A stretch of 64,000 nucleotides of DNA from Flavobacteriales bacterium (GCA_020635725.1 JACJZF010000002.1:345621-409620); one strand, 5' to 3'. Positions 18,001 through 28,192 are shown, counted from the first letter of the stretch. Numbers and translations: made by a program. The notes: generated by a model from the letters alone, not told the origin.

Positions 18001-19253
18001 TCCCAGCGCCTTACTTCGACTACAAGCGCCACAACGTGTCGGAGTGTGATCCCATCAACCTGAGCCCCTTCTACTCGGACATCGAGATTACGGATGAGAC
18101 CGAGTTCATCAAGGCCGAAGCCTGCGGCAACGGCCTGTTGCCCGCCATCGGGGGTGGCGGCGGGGTGGTCGGTTTCGGCTTGGCGGCGGCGCAACTGCGG
18201 AGCGCACAATCCAATCTGGATGGGACGGTGGATACCGGGGAGCGGGAGGACATCCTGGATGCGATCAAGCAGGACAGCCCTTGGCTGCCAAGCCATACCC
18301 TGCGCGACTATCTCCTGGCCCGGTGCCCCTTGAGCGATGAGGTGATCCTGAACGTGCTCTATCGGCAGCAACCCATGGATGCCTGGCACCTGACCCAGGT
18401 GCTGCTGGCCAACGCCAAGCTCACCGAGAAGGTGAGGAGCGTACTGAAGCAGAGCGAGCTATTGAACGAGTACATGCTGGCTATCGTGCTCAACGCCGGC
18501 AACGGCCCCACAGTGAAGGATCTGCTCGTTCAGGAGGTGGTGCTGCGCGCCGATGAGAAAGCACGCTACCTGGCCATCGCGCTCGATGAATGGGCCAGGG
18601 ATACGATCACCCCAAACCCGGAGGATTCCCTGCGCGCCATGCTTGCCGCCCACCCCGATGCCAGTGACTATTACCTATTGGCCGAGTTGGAAATGGAGCA
18701 CGGCGACTACACGGCGGCCACCGACTGGCTGAACGCCGCAGTTGCTGCCAAGGCCGATGATCCTGCGCTGCTCCGCGAGCTGGTGGCCATGCACCAGGTG
18801 CTCGGTGGCGATTGGCAACAGGCCGATGCGGCGCAGCGGGCTTCGCTCGCCAACATGGCGGGTAGCACCAAGCCCGGATCAGCCATGGCCTGGGCGATTC
18901 TCTACCAATTGAATGAGACCAATTCAGTGCCCACCGCCGAGGAACCCAGCACGGAGAAGAGCCTGCGCTGGACGCCTGCAAGGAGAACAGCAGCAATGGA
19001 ACGGCCGGTGCTGGAAGCCCACCCCAACCCCAGCAATGGGCAGAGCTGGGCGGTGATCTCGGTGGAATTGGACGACGCCGCAATGCTGCGCGTGAGGGAC
19101 CCGCAAGGGCGTTTGGTGAGTAGCGTACGCTTGGCCGCAGGCCAACGCCTGGTGGAGCTAGACCTGATGGGCCTTGCAGTAGGCCTCTATACCTGCGAAC
19201 TCTTGCAGGGCGAGTACAAACTGGGCGTGACGAAGTTGACCGTACAACGGTAG
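15057..19253 (+). CDS. Giant T9SS cargo protein with beta-helix region and type A sorting domain
   Basis: A 1,398-aa protein. ATG 15057 is chosen because it begins a signal peptide (MRHSRTIRTAAFAACLVTW...ANAQ); the open frame further upstream runs through the palindrome array. Residues ~40-560 look like a repeat-rich propeller region. Residues ~575-1000 read like a right-handed parallel beta-helix (short Asn/Ile-rich rungs such as NNLTINFADDAKLIVERGA and GGRIYGYNSTFKNCISGVR). Residues ~1080-1290 are helical repeats. The last ~80 residues are a type A T9SS sorting domain (HPNPSNGQSW...GLYTCELLQGEYKLGVTKL). It is probably displayed on or released from the cell surface. The ligand is unknown. 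Confidence 0.85.
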   Translation: MRHSRTIRTAAFAACLVTWCRWGGIPANAQVDAWAIGDQSIVMPSGANGPAGQPTALPQPTNSNYPEALQYHGQIASRSQHARTTGDGRLLFFEVDGNLYDGDGYLIADARAEGCVECLEPGVMEFVSVPVPGSCNLFYLFSAMGRDGYPGYYGTHVQWSLLDLNAENPRFPAQAPTTCARRGRLVHVVDEIGTGVYGQFASYGEAGGPIGEGGTSSFSPPTSEFVAGLVPWNVSTGTPRIRVVESANNNGDHWLFAVLADRIYVYRVASSGVFQVNPTSTEEYVPFMTSWNPNVVLEYFHDADAILTTIPGQQGDVVALAIAQGYGMYPYPASQNASNNLLVHYFNRNTGSLIQGQSQAYAFHAPAGSCSGVTIDLPGGGFVGTGLRGCAFTPDGRGLFLTGERTMDCTTAQPYAAHLNLVTNSITDLGYAFGPTFDPKWTRSRIYRNTGLDGTGTAIYIPVLGQLGVLQGLEDLSAAVFSSTAVAPVSPPELFGGTRPIGCGYTPRFLDIGIAHDRYLSPQNRGTCCAFLQKHGSGLIYGHEQLSGMQPNNWTATSNPYGNGSPLTCVCDIVVKEGANLLANNLTINFADDAKLIVERGAAVITTNSTLTSITCPSARWPGIRVEGTTGNGSQVAPHQGRAHLTNTIVENAVLGAWTARESGNGTAVPGYAGGRIYGYNSTFKNCISGVRIDPYTRTSGTGAVLDNLSGFHFCSFITDAAWPDPGVNYPLHHARLQSVKGIKFNQCKFRNDAPGQFPLLNRGWGIYGIFAGFDVLGTSVTDASLFQNLSTGVAAGGFINKVNIRQSWFRGNNVGAHLQACVAPEVSRSHFVVPGGNWPNPAMGLLLQQSTAYLVEENDFSGSAGTSSNVGIYWKGDVLQSNQIYNNTFNNLFSGTYVQDRHKGNTPTTENLGLQILCGDYTGCVFDYYVGDNTRIREDQGTYFSSDPVNSQLAGNRFFSGVFDGIVISNVQPLPEAPYYIPAPYFDYKRHNVSECDPINLSPFYSDIEITDETEFIKAEACGNGLLPAIGGGGGVVGFGLAAAQLRSAQSNLDGTVDTGEREDILDAIKQDSPWLPSHTLRDYLLARCPLSDEVILNVLYRQQPMDAWHLTQVLLANAKLTEKVRSVLKQSELLNEYMLAIVLNAGNGPTVKDLLVQEVVLRADEKARYLAIALDEWARDTITPNPEDSLRAMLAAHPDASDYYLLAELEMEHGDYTAATDWLNAAVAAKADDPALLRELVAMHQVLGGDWQQADAAQRASLANMAGSTKPGSAMAWAILYQLNETNSVPTAEEPSTEKSLRWTPARRTAAMERPVLEAHPNPSNGQSWAVISVELDDAAMLRVRDPQGRLVSSVRLAAGQRLVELDLMGLAVGLYTCELLQGEYKLGVTKLTVQR

Positions 19254-19260
19254 AATGTAG

Positions 19261-19304
19261 ACCGGGAGCGGCGCGCAACGGACGCGTCGTTCCCGGTACA
19301 TTCG
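19261..19304 (+). promoter_or_regulatory. Imperfect inverted repeat followed by a -7-like element TACATTCG
   Basis: ACCGGGA (19261-19267) pairs with TCCCGGT (19291-19297), with partly pairing sequence between them. This may end transcription of the upstream cargo gene. The right arm runs into TACATTCG at 19297-19304, a TAnnTTTG-like -7 element 15 nt before the ATG at 19320. The same octamer precedes lnt. Confidence 0.45.
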
Positions 19305-19319
19305 CAGAGCATGTAAACA

Positions 19320-20825
19320 ATGAAAGCAGCCCTAACCATACTCTTCGCTTGTTTGTTCCAAGCGACGTTTGGGCAGATCACGTTCAATGTGGTGCGCGAG
19401 CATCCCAGTGTGCTCTCGTACAATGGTGCGCTTTCGGTCAATGAAGTAGAAGATGGATACCTGATGTTCAGTTTCGGCTGGTCATTGGATAGCACGGTGG
19501 GCGCGGTGTTCGCCACCAAGTACGATTTGGAAGGCAACTTCCAGTGGGAGAAGGAGCACAAGCGTGATCGAACTACCTCTCCGGGTATTATTGACCCCAT
19601 TGCTGCGATCAGCGGCGGGCGCTTTGTTGGGGCGATGACCGCCTATGGCGGTGCGGCCCCGAAGGTCACTTATTTGTATTGGTGGGATAGCGAGGGAGAT
19701 ACCTTGCGCACCCGCTTTCTCAAGTCGGATAGTAACGTGGTGAGTGCTACGCACGGCACGCGGCAGTTGCTCGCCTTGGCCGATGGCGGCTTCCTGCACT
19801 GCGGCTGGTGCGCGAACACGCCACCTGGGCAAGGCGGCTGCATCACACGCTTGGATAGTGCCGGCACCATCCTCTGGGAGCGGATCTACCCACAGGCGGA
19901 GTACATCCAGCACGCGAGCGAAGCGCCCGATGGCGGCTTCGTGCTGGGCGGATCGCGCAATGCACAACAAGACGAAGCGGTGGTGATCCGAACCGATAAC
20001 GGGGGCAATGTGGAGTGGGTGAGGTATCACGGGTTGCATGCAATCGTTGGTGGTCAGCGAGCATTGTTCACTTCCGATGGATCGGTTCTGATGCCGGGGA
20101 ATTGGAAGTCCGATCCCAGTCCGCTGACCTATGAGCAGTGGGCTTGCCTTTATTCGTATTCCGACAACGGGATCCTACAATCCCGCAGTGATTACCACTA
20201 TGGCTACCTGGCTGCAGCGGTGCATCTCCTACCCAAGGGCAATGATCATTACTGGCTGGTGGGTGGCACGAACCAATATGAACTCAACCCGGATGGCGTC
20301 GCGCTTCTTTGCGAATTGGATGAGAATCTCGATAGCCTTTGGATGCGGAAGTATTGGTACTATGCTGCGAATGGTTCCTACAGTGCGACCTACAGCGTAC
20401 GCGTTACCTCTGATGGCGGCCTGGTGATGTGCGGCGTTTCGCGCCAAGGCCAAACCGACCCGCTGCCCTACAAGCAGGACAACTGGCTCATCAAGCTGGA
20501 TAGCCACGGCTGCCTGGTGCCCGGCTGCCAGAACGTGGGCATAGAGGAGGTGGCGTTGGGTTTGAACGAGTACTTGCACGTTGCGCCCAATCCCATTGCG
20601 CAAGGCCAAACGCTGCGCGTGAGCTTCGAACCGCCAGCGCGTTTCACGGCCAAGGGGCCGCTGCGCGTGATTCTGTTGGATGCGCAGGGCAGGCAAGTGC
20701 AGGAGGAGCGGATGAGCGGCACAACCCTCAACCTCTCAACCCCCAACCTCTCAACGGGCCTCTACTACCTGCACCTCACCGATGGCACAAGGTGGCTGGC
20801 CGGCGCGAAGGTGGTGGTGGAGTAG
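19320..20825 (+). CDS. T9SS cargo protein with beta-propeller-like repeats and type A sorting domain
   Basis: A 501-aa protein with a signal peptide (MKAALTILFACLFQATFGQ). Its repeated blocks are of the form LADGGFLHCGW, APDGGFVLGGSRN, TSDGGLVMCGVSR and RLDSAGTILWERIY, typical of secreted propeller proteins that read like 'tracking' repeats. The C-terminal ~80 residues are a type A T9SS sorting domain (VAPNPIAQGQTLRVSF...STGLYYLHLTDGTRW). Inside that domain the DNA contains the CTCAACC heptad repeat seen between genes elsewhere, encoding LNLSTPNLSTG. It is one of a run of four secreted-protein genes here; no enzyme motif is visible. Confidence 0.83.
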   Translation: MKAALTILFACLFQATFGQITFNVVREHPSVLSYNGALSVNEVEDGYLMFSFGWSLDSTVGAVFATKYDLEGNFQWEKEHKRDRTTSPGIIDPIAAISGGRFVGAMTAYGGAAPKVTYLYWWDSEGDTLRTRFLKSDSNVVSATHGTRQLLALADGGFLHCGWCANTPPGQGGCITRLDSAGTILWERIYPQAEYIQHASEAPDGGFVLGGSRNAQQDEAVVIRTDNGGNVEWVRYHGLHAIVGGQRALFTSDGSVLMPGNWKSDPSPLTYEQWACLYSYSDNGILQSRSDYHYGYLAAAVHLLPKGNDHYWLVGGTNQYELNPDGVALLCELDENLDSLWMRKYWYYAANGSYSATYSVRVTSDGGLVMCGVSRQGQTDPLPYKQDNWLIKLDSHGCLVPGCQNVGIEEVALGLNEYLHVAPNPIAQGQTLRVSFEPPARFTAKGPLRVILLDAQGRQVQEERMSGTTLNLSTPNLSTGLYYLHLTDGTRWLAGAKVVVE

Positions 20826-20835
20826 GACCTGTGTG

Positions 20836-20891
20836 CGTTGCCACAGGCAACGGAGCAATTGCCTTGTTGCGCGTAGCCACAGGCTACGCGC
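20836..20891. repeat. Two perfect hairpins with ACA loops
   Basis: 20836-20852 folds as CGTTGCC-ACA-GGCAACG (7 bp) and 20869-20891 as GCGCGTAGCC-ACA-GGCTACGCGC (10 bp). They fill the gap between the cargo gene ending at 20825 and the orphan sorting-domain fragment. No U-tract follows. They belong with the other short 3-nt-loop hairpins at 6299, 22923, 25504 and 45718. Confidence 0.7.
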
Positions 20892-20912
20892 AGAGCGAGC
20901 GAGAAGGAGCGC

Positions 20913-21401
20913 ATGGAGGCGTTGGTCGGCTTCCTTCAGGGTATTTCAGGCGAAGACAGGGATGAGGCTGAGCTCACCGAGGCCGAGCAGGACCAGCTGG
21001 AGGCGCTGGTCGACGGCCAGCAGGACCGGCCGGCCACCTGGGCGCAGAACATCCTGTGCTTCCACTACGGCCGCTGCGTGGCGCCCTGGACCGGTGATGG
21101 CGGCGAGCCCAAGAGCCTGCCACGCGTACGGCCTGAGGACATGCCCGGACCGGCACTGAGCTTACAGCCCAACCCCACCGCGAACTGGAGCGTGGCCAAG
21201 GTCCGCCTTAGCTCCGATGATGCTACAGCCACCTTGCGGGTGCTTGATGTGACCGGTAAATCGGTGGCCAGCTACCGCGTGACGGGCAGGGAACCGCAGC
21301 TTGTTTTGGATACCCGAATGCTGGCGCCAGGGGCATACCTTGTGGAACTCATGAGCGGAGCCGAGAAACTCGCCAGTGAGAGACTGATCGTGCAACCGTG
21401 A
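20913..21401 (+). pseudogene. Orphan T9SS type A sorting domain (3' remnant of a cargo gene)
   Basis: The 162-aa open frame has no signal peptide. It begins inside an acidic helical stretch (MEALVGFLQGISGEDRDEAEL), passes through ATWAQNILCFHYGRC (usually just before the tail of larger cargo proteins) and ends in a complete sorting domain (LQPNPTANWSVAKVRL...PGAYLVELMSGAEKLASERLIVQP). Without a signal peptide it could not be exported, so it is best read as the surviving 3' end of a larger gene. The stop overlaps the next gene's GTG. Its last 67 bases match the end of that next gene at about 59 positions. A cytoplasmic role is possible but unlikely. Confidence 0.6.
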
Positions 21402-22897
21402 CCAGACAGACGGCGACATTGCGAAACCTGACCATGGCGGCCCAGCTCAGCTGGGCCGCCATAGCGGTTGCGCAGCAGCCCTTCGATCTCGACCCTTCGT
21501 TCAGGACCACAATTAGCGAAGTCTATGTGAGTTCTGCTGCTCGGATGCTTGACGGCAAGTTGCTGGTCTCCGGCGAAATGAAGTTCGGATCAGGGTTAAC
21601 GTACTACCTGATGCGTTTGAATTCGGATGGCTCGCGAGACATGGGCTTCCCTTATGTGGGTGCCGGTGGTGGTAAGATTTCGACTTGGTCTGACCGATAC
21701 TACGTTTCCACTGCCCAAACGCTTCGCCGCCTTACCCCATCAGGATTGCTGGACAACACCTTCCAGCACCTGAACGACTACGTGGAATTCTCCTCCGGCC
21801 AAGGCGGCGATTACCACGTGTACCCAGATGGCTCAGTGGTGATCACGGGCGACCACATCGTGAACGTGCCGGACAGCGGCTGGGCGGGCTTCTACAGCCT
21901 GATCTGGTTCAACAACGATGGCACCCTGGACCTCACGCGGCAGCCGCGGCAGGGCAATGGCTCGATCTCCCTGATCGTGCCGCAGCCCGATGGCAAGTTC
22001 CTGCTCAGCGGTCCCACCACCGCGTGGGAGGGCGTGCCCACGCCCAGCATCTTCCGCGTGCATGCCGATGGCACCTTGGACACCAGCTTCACGTGCGCCA
22101 TGGGCTGGGGCGAGGCGGCGAGCATGACGGTGCTGGAGGATGGGCGAATACTCGTCTCCGGCCTGTTCAAGACCGAGTTCAGCTCGCCGGACTCTTTGCA
22201 CTTCGTGCGCCTGATGCCCGACGGCAGCCTGGATCCCGGTTTCAACAACGACCTGGAAGTGGTGCGCATTCCGTGGCTCTCCACCGAATGGCCGGGCAAC
22301 ACGATCAATTGGGGGCAGTTCGGTCTGGTGGGCCATACGCGCATCTCCGATGGCCGCATAGTCGTATGGGGCGTGCATATGGTGGTCGAAGGACAGGAAC
22401 GCCGTGGTCTCGCCATGCTCGACGCGGATGGGAATCTGCTTGACGAACCATTCGGGTCGGGTGGTTGTGGCAGGTATTACAATGAAGGTACGGGTTATCT
22501 CTACGGGGACATCGGTGGCATTCTCGAGGCCCCCGACGGTTTCTTCTACATCTGGGGTGGTTACAAGGGCTATGACGATGGCACCACGAATGATCCCGCG
22601 CAGCGCTTCGTGAGCCGGTTGTATGGGCTGAACGTAGGGGTGAGCGAGCAGGAGCGCATCGGCTTCAGCATATACCCCAACCCGGCCACTGGCAGCGCCA
22701 CGGTGCAGCTGGCGCACATGCCTGAGCGCGGGGTGCTCACGGTGCGTGATGCCCTTGGTCATCTGTTGCTGCAAGAGCGGGTGAGCAGCTACACCACCAC
22801 GTTGGATCTGGGCGACGTGTGCGCCGGCGTGTACCTTGTGGAACTCATGGACGGGTCGGAGAAACTCGCCAGTGAAAGACTGATCGTACAACCGTGA
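21398..22897 (+). CDS. T9SS cargo protein with delta-60 type repeats and type A sorting domain
   Basis: A 499-aa protein starting at GTG 21398, which overlaps the previous stop; an internal ATG at 21434 is a possible alternative. The N-terminus has a basic then hydrophobic signal-like segment ending AIAVAQQ. The body contains delta-60/propeller repeats such as LNSDGSRDMGFP, QPDGKFLLSG, HADGTLDTSFTC and LMPDGSLDPGFNN. The C-terminal domain (IYPNPATGSATVQL...AGVYLVELMDGSEKLASERLIVQP) is a type A T9SS tail. The final 67 bases are close to those of the orphan fragment just upstream, a sign of recent duplication or conversion of the tail. The ligand is unknown. Confidence 0.8.
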   Translation: MTRQTATLRNLTMAAQLSWAAIAVAQQPFDLDPSFRTTISEVYVSSAARMLDGKLLVSGEMKFGSGLTYYLMRLNSDGSRDMGFPYVGAGGGKISTWSDRYYVSTAQTLRRLTPSGLLDNTFQHLNDYVEFSSGQGGDYHVYPDGSVVITGDHIVNVPDSGWAGFYSLIWFNNDGTLDLTRQPRQGNGSISLIVPQPDGKFLLSGPTTAWEGVPTPSIFRVHADGTLDTSFTCAMGWGEAASMTVLEDGRILVSGLFKTEFSSPDSLHFVRLMPDGSLDPGFNNDLEVVRIPWLSTEWPGNTINWGQFGLVGHTRISDGRIVVWGVHMVVEGQERRGLAMLDADGNLLDEPFGSGGCGRYYNEGTGYLYGDIGGILEAPDGFFYIWGGYKGYDDGTTNDPAQRFVSRLYGLNVGVSEQERIGFSIYPNPATGSATVQLAHMPERGVLTVRDALGHLLLQERVSSYTTTLDLGDVCAGVYLVELMDGSEKLASERLIVQP

Positions 22898-22922
22898 AAT
22901 AGTTGGAGAAGCGTCCTGCCAC

Positions 22923-22937
22923 GCGAGCGTTGCTCGC
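22923..22937. repeat. Perfect hairpin GCGAGC-GTT-GCTCGC
   Basis: Six-base stem with a GTT loop, 26 bp after the stop of the cargo gene. It has the same 3-nt-loop design as other intergenic hairpins in the window. It lies at the left edge of the patch of truncated gene tails. Confidence 0.5.
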
Positions 22938-22970
22938 TAACGTCCGCGAAATCCCCGAGGATGGAAGGCC

Positions 22971-23060
22971 CTGCCCCGGTTCAAGATCGATGAAGAAGCG
23001 TTGGCGATCGGGGCGGGGATGATGGCGCTGGGGACGGTGGATGCCCTCACCCCACGATGA
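22971..23060 (+). pseudogene. 3' remnant of an M20 amidohydrolase (copy A)
   Basis: In frame from 22971 the DNA encodes LPRFKIDEEALAIGAGMMAL and then runs to a TGA at 23058. This is the typical C-terminal end of M20 amidohydrolases. It resembles, but does not duplicate exactly, the end of the intact gene at 13186-14400, so it may come from another paralogue. No catalytic motifs remain. Its 3' end overlaps a minus-strand gene tail (23047-23160). Confidence 0.6.
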
Positions 23061-23160
23061 TATCCTCTACCACCACTGTCGGTCTTCCGCCGCTGAGCTG
23101 AGCGGTTAGCTCCACGGTATTGCGGGTGCGTCCGTTGGAGGTCCATAGTTCCATGCTCAG
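23047..23160 (-). pseudogene. 3' remnant duplicated from the gene at 25141-25476
   Basis: The minus strand encodes the last 37 residues of the small protein at 25141-25476, in frame to the same stop (WTSNGRTRNTVELTAQLSGG then RPTVVVEDIIVG). It differs from the intact copy mainly at silent positions. Homology stops sharply at 23160, where M20 tail copy B begins on the other strand. No start or N-terminal half is present. Confidence 0.7.
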
Positions 23161-23251
23161 CTTGCACACCGCGGCCTTCGACATCGATGAGGATGCGCTA
23201 ATAGTAGGCGCGAGGATGATGGTGATGGGGGCGCTTGCGAACCTGTATTGA
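23161..23251 (+). pseudogene. 3' remnant of an M20 amidohydrolase (copy B)
   Basis: From 23162 the frame reads LHTAAFDIDEDALIVGARMM and then VMGALANLY before a TGA at 23249-23251. It matches the C-terminus of the M20 gene at 13186-14400 closely in DNA (CTTGCACACCGCGGCCTTCG is identical). Only the last 30 codons survive. It directly abuts the minus-strand remnant at 23047-23160. Confidence 0.7.
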
Positions 23252-23261
23252 TCAGGCTAGT

Positions 23262-24944
23262 TCACTCCACCACCATGCTCCCGCTATAGGTGCGCTTCCC
23301 ATTGCTTACCGTGACCATGTAGAATCCAGGGCCCACGTCCCACACATCGAGCTGCGGACGTTCCTCATTCATCGACAGAAGCTGCTCCGCCACCTGTCTG
23401 CCTGTGCCATCGTATATGCGCAACAGCAATTCCGTTTCGTGGGCTAAGGCGCTCGGCAGCCTCAACCGGAAACTGCCCCTGTTCGGGTTCGCGTAGATTC
23501 CTAATCCGGTTTCCTCCAAGGCCATGGACTGGGGCACACTTGTAAGCGCTCCATGTTTGGCGAGGAAAACATCCTCGTAGCCGTGGCTTGCAAACGTCTC
23601 GCTTCCGATGGTGATGGAGCCAGTTGGGGTCAACGACCCCGGGAAGACCCCGCATACCACCATGCCGCCTTCGGACCATCTGATACTACCTCCGAGACCG
23701 ACACCTACGTGTGCCATGCCGCCCCCGTTGCCCACGCTATCCATGACCGCCACGAACATGTCTTGGGACGTACTGGCCGCTAGTAATGACCCCCCGAACT
23801 CTATGCCCCCGCGCAGGTACCCTGTGGCGGCCACCTTACCTTCTGCATCCACATCCAAAGCAAGGAATCCGAAATCGTCAGTGCCTTCGTACCCGCGCGC
23901 CAGCACTGGTTCACCGGTAGTCAGGTACTTGCTCAAATAGGCTTTACCGTGGTCCGTCTGCGATGTCAATATTTCCTCACCGAATACTGCCGTGTCCAGG
24001 AATGATCCAACGCAATACACGCGACCGTTAGCATCCATGCCCATGCTCTGCGGTCCGGTACTGCCACTTGGGAAACCGTCGAGGCGCAGCCACTCGGCTA
24101 CACCGGACTCCGGGTCGATGCTCGCCAATGCATAACCATTGCCATGTCGGCCGATGACCTGAATCGTATCGACCACCGTTGTATCCCCTTCGGACTGCAT
24201 GTATGCAGGACCATGCGCGTAAACTCTTCCTTCCGAATAGCGAAGTGTATGGAGAAAGATGCCCTTCATACTACTGTTGAATGTAGTGAACGATTTCACC
24301 CAGAGTTCTGTGCCATCGGGGGCGTACTTGGCCAGAAAGGTACCGGCTGGTATTAATTGGCCTCCCGCCACTGTGATACCGAGTTCGTCTGTACGGAGGC
24401 TGATTATTAAATCACCGTTAGCATCCTGAGTAATTCCAAGCCCGCTTGTCCAGCCCCAGGCTGAGCTCGCGCATGTCGCAATGGTTTGTGCCCAAAGGCA
24501 ATGACCATCCGTGCTCCACTTTGCCAAAAACGCACCTTGGGCGGATGTTACGAGTGTACAGGTGTCCATGCTGCATTGCCCAAAGTATCTACCTGTGATA
24601 TAGATAGAACCGCCTGACTCATCAAGCGTGAGGCCTCCGATGAAGACTTGATCGGGACCGGTCAATGTCTTCACCCAGCCCAGGTTCCCCTCAGCATCGA
24701 ATTTGGCAATGAACGCATCCTCGCTCCCGACAAGGGTATCTTCTCCGAGCAAGCAGCCTTGGAAGCCTGTTGGGCCCAATGTCATGGCATAGCTGCCATA
24801 CACATATACATTACCGTTCGTATCTACTGCACCGATATATGCACCATCAGGGCCTGGACCTCCGATCTGCCGGGCCCATTCCCAGGATTGAGTGAATGCC
24901 GCCCCTGTAGCGAAGAGCGCGAGTAAAGCGAGCCGGAATCTCAT
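23262..24944 (-). CDS. T9SS cargo protein with SBBP-like beta-propeller repeats and type A sorting domain
   Basis: A 560-aa protein. The start at 24944 is chosen because it begins a signal peptide (MRFRLALLALFATGAAFTQSWEW); the open frame continues 81 codons further upstream but there it is antisense to the neighbouring gene. The body has propeller repeats of the SBBP type (VDTNGNVYVYGSY, AFIAKFDAEGNLGWVKTL, LDESGGSIYITGRY, LAKYAPDGTELWVKSF). The C-terminal domain (IYANPNRGSFRLRLPSAL...GPGFYMVTVSNGKRTYSGSMVVE) is a type A T9SS signal. A 12-bp interrupted stem-loop lies 24-51 nt upstream. It is convergent with the other three cargo genes. Confidence 0.83.
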   Translation of the reverse strand: MRFRLALLALFATGAAFTQSWEWARQIGGPGPDGAYIGAVDTNGNVYVYGSYAMTLGPTGFQGCLLGEDTLVGSEDAFIAKFDAEGNLGWVKTLTGPDQVFIGGLTLDESGGSIYITGRYFGQCSMDTCTLVTSAQGAFLAKWSTDGHCLWAQTIATCASSAWGWTSGLGITQDANGDLIISLRTDELGITVAGGQLIPAGTFLAKYAPDGTELWVKSFTTFNSSMKGIFLHTLRYSEGRVYAHGPAYMQSEGDTTVVDTIQVIGRHGNGYALASIDPESGVAEWLRLDGFPSGSTGPQSMGMDANGRVYCVGSFLDTAVFGEEILTSQTDHGKAYLSKYLTTGEPVLARGYEGTDDFGFLALDVDAEGKVAATGYLRGGIEFGGSLLAASTSQDMFVAVMDSVGNGGGMAHVGVGLGGSIRWSEGGMVVCGVFPGSLTPTGSITIGSETFASHGYEDVFLAKHGALTSVPQSMALEETGLGIYANPNRGSFRLRLPSALAHETELLLRIYDGTGRQVAEQLLSMNEERPQLDVWDVGPGFYMVTVSNGKRTYSGSMVVE

Positions 24945-24967
24945 GCGAATGAGAGTTTCTTGTCTCA

Positions 24968-24995
24968 GCAGGGTCTCCCGTCTCGGGGACCCTGC
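24968..24995. repeat. Strong stem-loop in the 5' region of the cargo gene ending at 23262
   Basis: The arms GCAGGGTC(T)CCCG and CGGGGACCCTGC form 12 base pairs with one bulged base and a TCT loop. It lies 24-51 nt upstream of the chosen start codon, so it would be in the mRNA leader or at the promoter. It could control expression, or it could be another mobile-hairpin relic. Confidence 0.55.
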
Positions 24996-25140
24996 GATTC
25001 GATGGCACGTGATTTCATCTCCCGCGCGGTGTCTCAGTCGAAAGTAGGCAGGGCAAGGCTTCCTCCGCACTCGGAAGCAGGTCGAGAACGCGCTCAGCGG
25101 GTGATTCTCCCTGAAAGGTTGCCAGCCGTGAAGGCTCGGC

Positions 25141-25476
25141 TCAGCCCACGATGATATCCTCCACCACCACCGTCGGTCTTCCGCCACTGAGCTGCGCCGT
25201 TAGCTCCACGGTGTTGCGGGTGCGACCGTTGGCGGTCCACAGTTCCATGCTCAGCTCGAAGGCATCGGGCCGGTTGCGCACTGCTCGTGCGCGGAGGTCG
25301 TGCCAATAGGACTCGGGTGGCATGGCCAAGGCGGAGCCGATGTCATCCACGGCGGCCTCCATGTCATCGGCGCTCAGGCCATCGCCGCCCGCGGCTTGCT
25401 CCAATTCATCGAAGCGCCGCTCCACGAGCAGCTTCATCACGTGCTTGGCAACGAGGGTGAGATCGTTGGGGTTCAT
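25141..25476 (-). CDS. Small acidic protein of unknown function
   Basis: A 111-residue, mostly helical then beta protein (MNPNDLTLVAKHVMKLLVE...; C-terminus RPTVVVEDIIVG). It has no signal peptide or membrane segment, so it should be cytoplasmic. Its size, acidic character and position at the edge of a cargo-rich region resemble immunity-type proteins of polymorphic systems, but no toxin is adjacent and I would not rely on that. The 3' third is duplicated as a remnant at 23047-23160 with mainly silent differences, which supports it being a real translated gene. Confidence 0.65.
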   Translation of the reverse strand: MNPNDLTLVAKHVMKLLVERRFDELEQAAGGDGLSADDMEAAVDDIGSALAMPPESYWHDLRARAVRNRPDAFELSMELWTANGRTRNTVELTAQLSGGRPTVVVEDIIVG

Positions 25477-25503
25477 GCTTCAAACTTCATTAGGTTCACT
25501 TCG

Positions 25504-25522
25504 TTCGACCCACCGGGTCGAA
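25504..25522. repeat. Perfect hairpin TTCGACCC-ACC-GGGTCGAA
   Basis: Eight-base perfect stem with a 3-nt loop, just upstream of the small gene at 25141-25476. Seven of its eight stem pairs match the hairpin at 6299-6317 between kynU and kmo. GCTAC follows it here, while TGTAGC precedes the other. This marks a dispersed hairpin family. Confidence 0.65.
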
Positions 25523-25599
25523 GCTACTTCGGTCGTCCAGTGCGTCGCCGATACAGCATTCACCGCATGAACCGCGATTAACAGCCGCTGATGGAAGGC

Positions 25600-28025
<2,426 letters not shown>

Positions 28026-28067
28026 CACGGAATCGATGGCCGCTTGGCGGCTGGGAGATTGAACGCT

Positions 28068-28075
28068 TAAAAGTA
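28068..28075 (-). promoter_or_regulatory. -7-like element TACTTTTA upstream of recQ
   Basis: The minus strand reads TACTTTTA, one base away from TAnnTTTG, 42 nt before the chosen recQ start. It supports the shorter start because the longer frame would begin upstream of this promoter. Confidence 0.45.
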
Positions 28076-28192
28076 GGGCATGGAACGTATTCGGTGCGCA
28101 CCGTGTTGCCAACGTTCGTTAAGCGGTTCATCGTTGCCGTCCAAGCGTTGAAAACTGCCGCCGTGCCCGCGGAGCGCCCGAGCGCGCTCGGC

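Noticed and set aside
25141..25476. Immunity protein of a contact-dependent toxin system
   Set aside because: Size and acidity fit, but no toxin domain or polymorphic toxin gene is adjacent, so it is listed as unknown.
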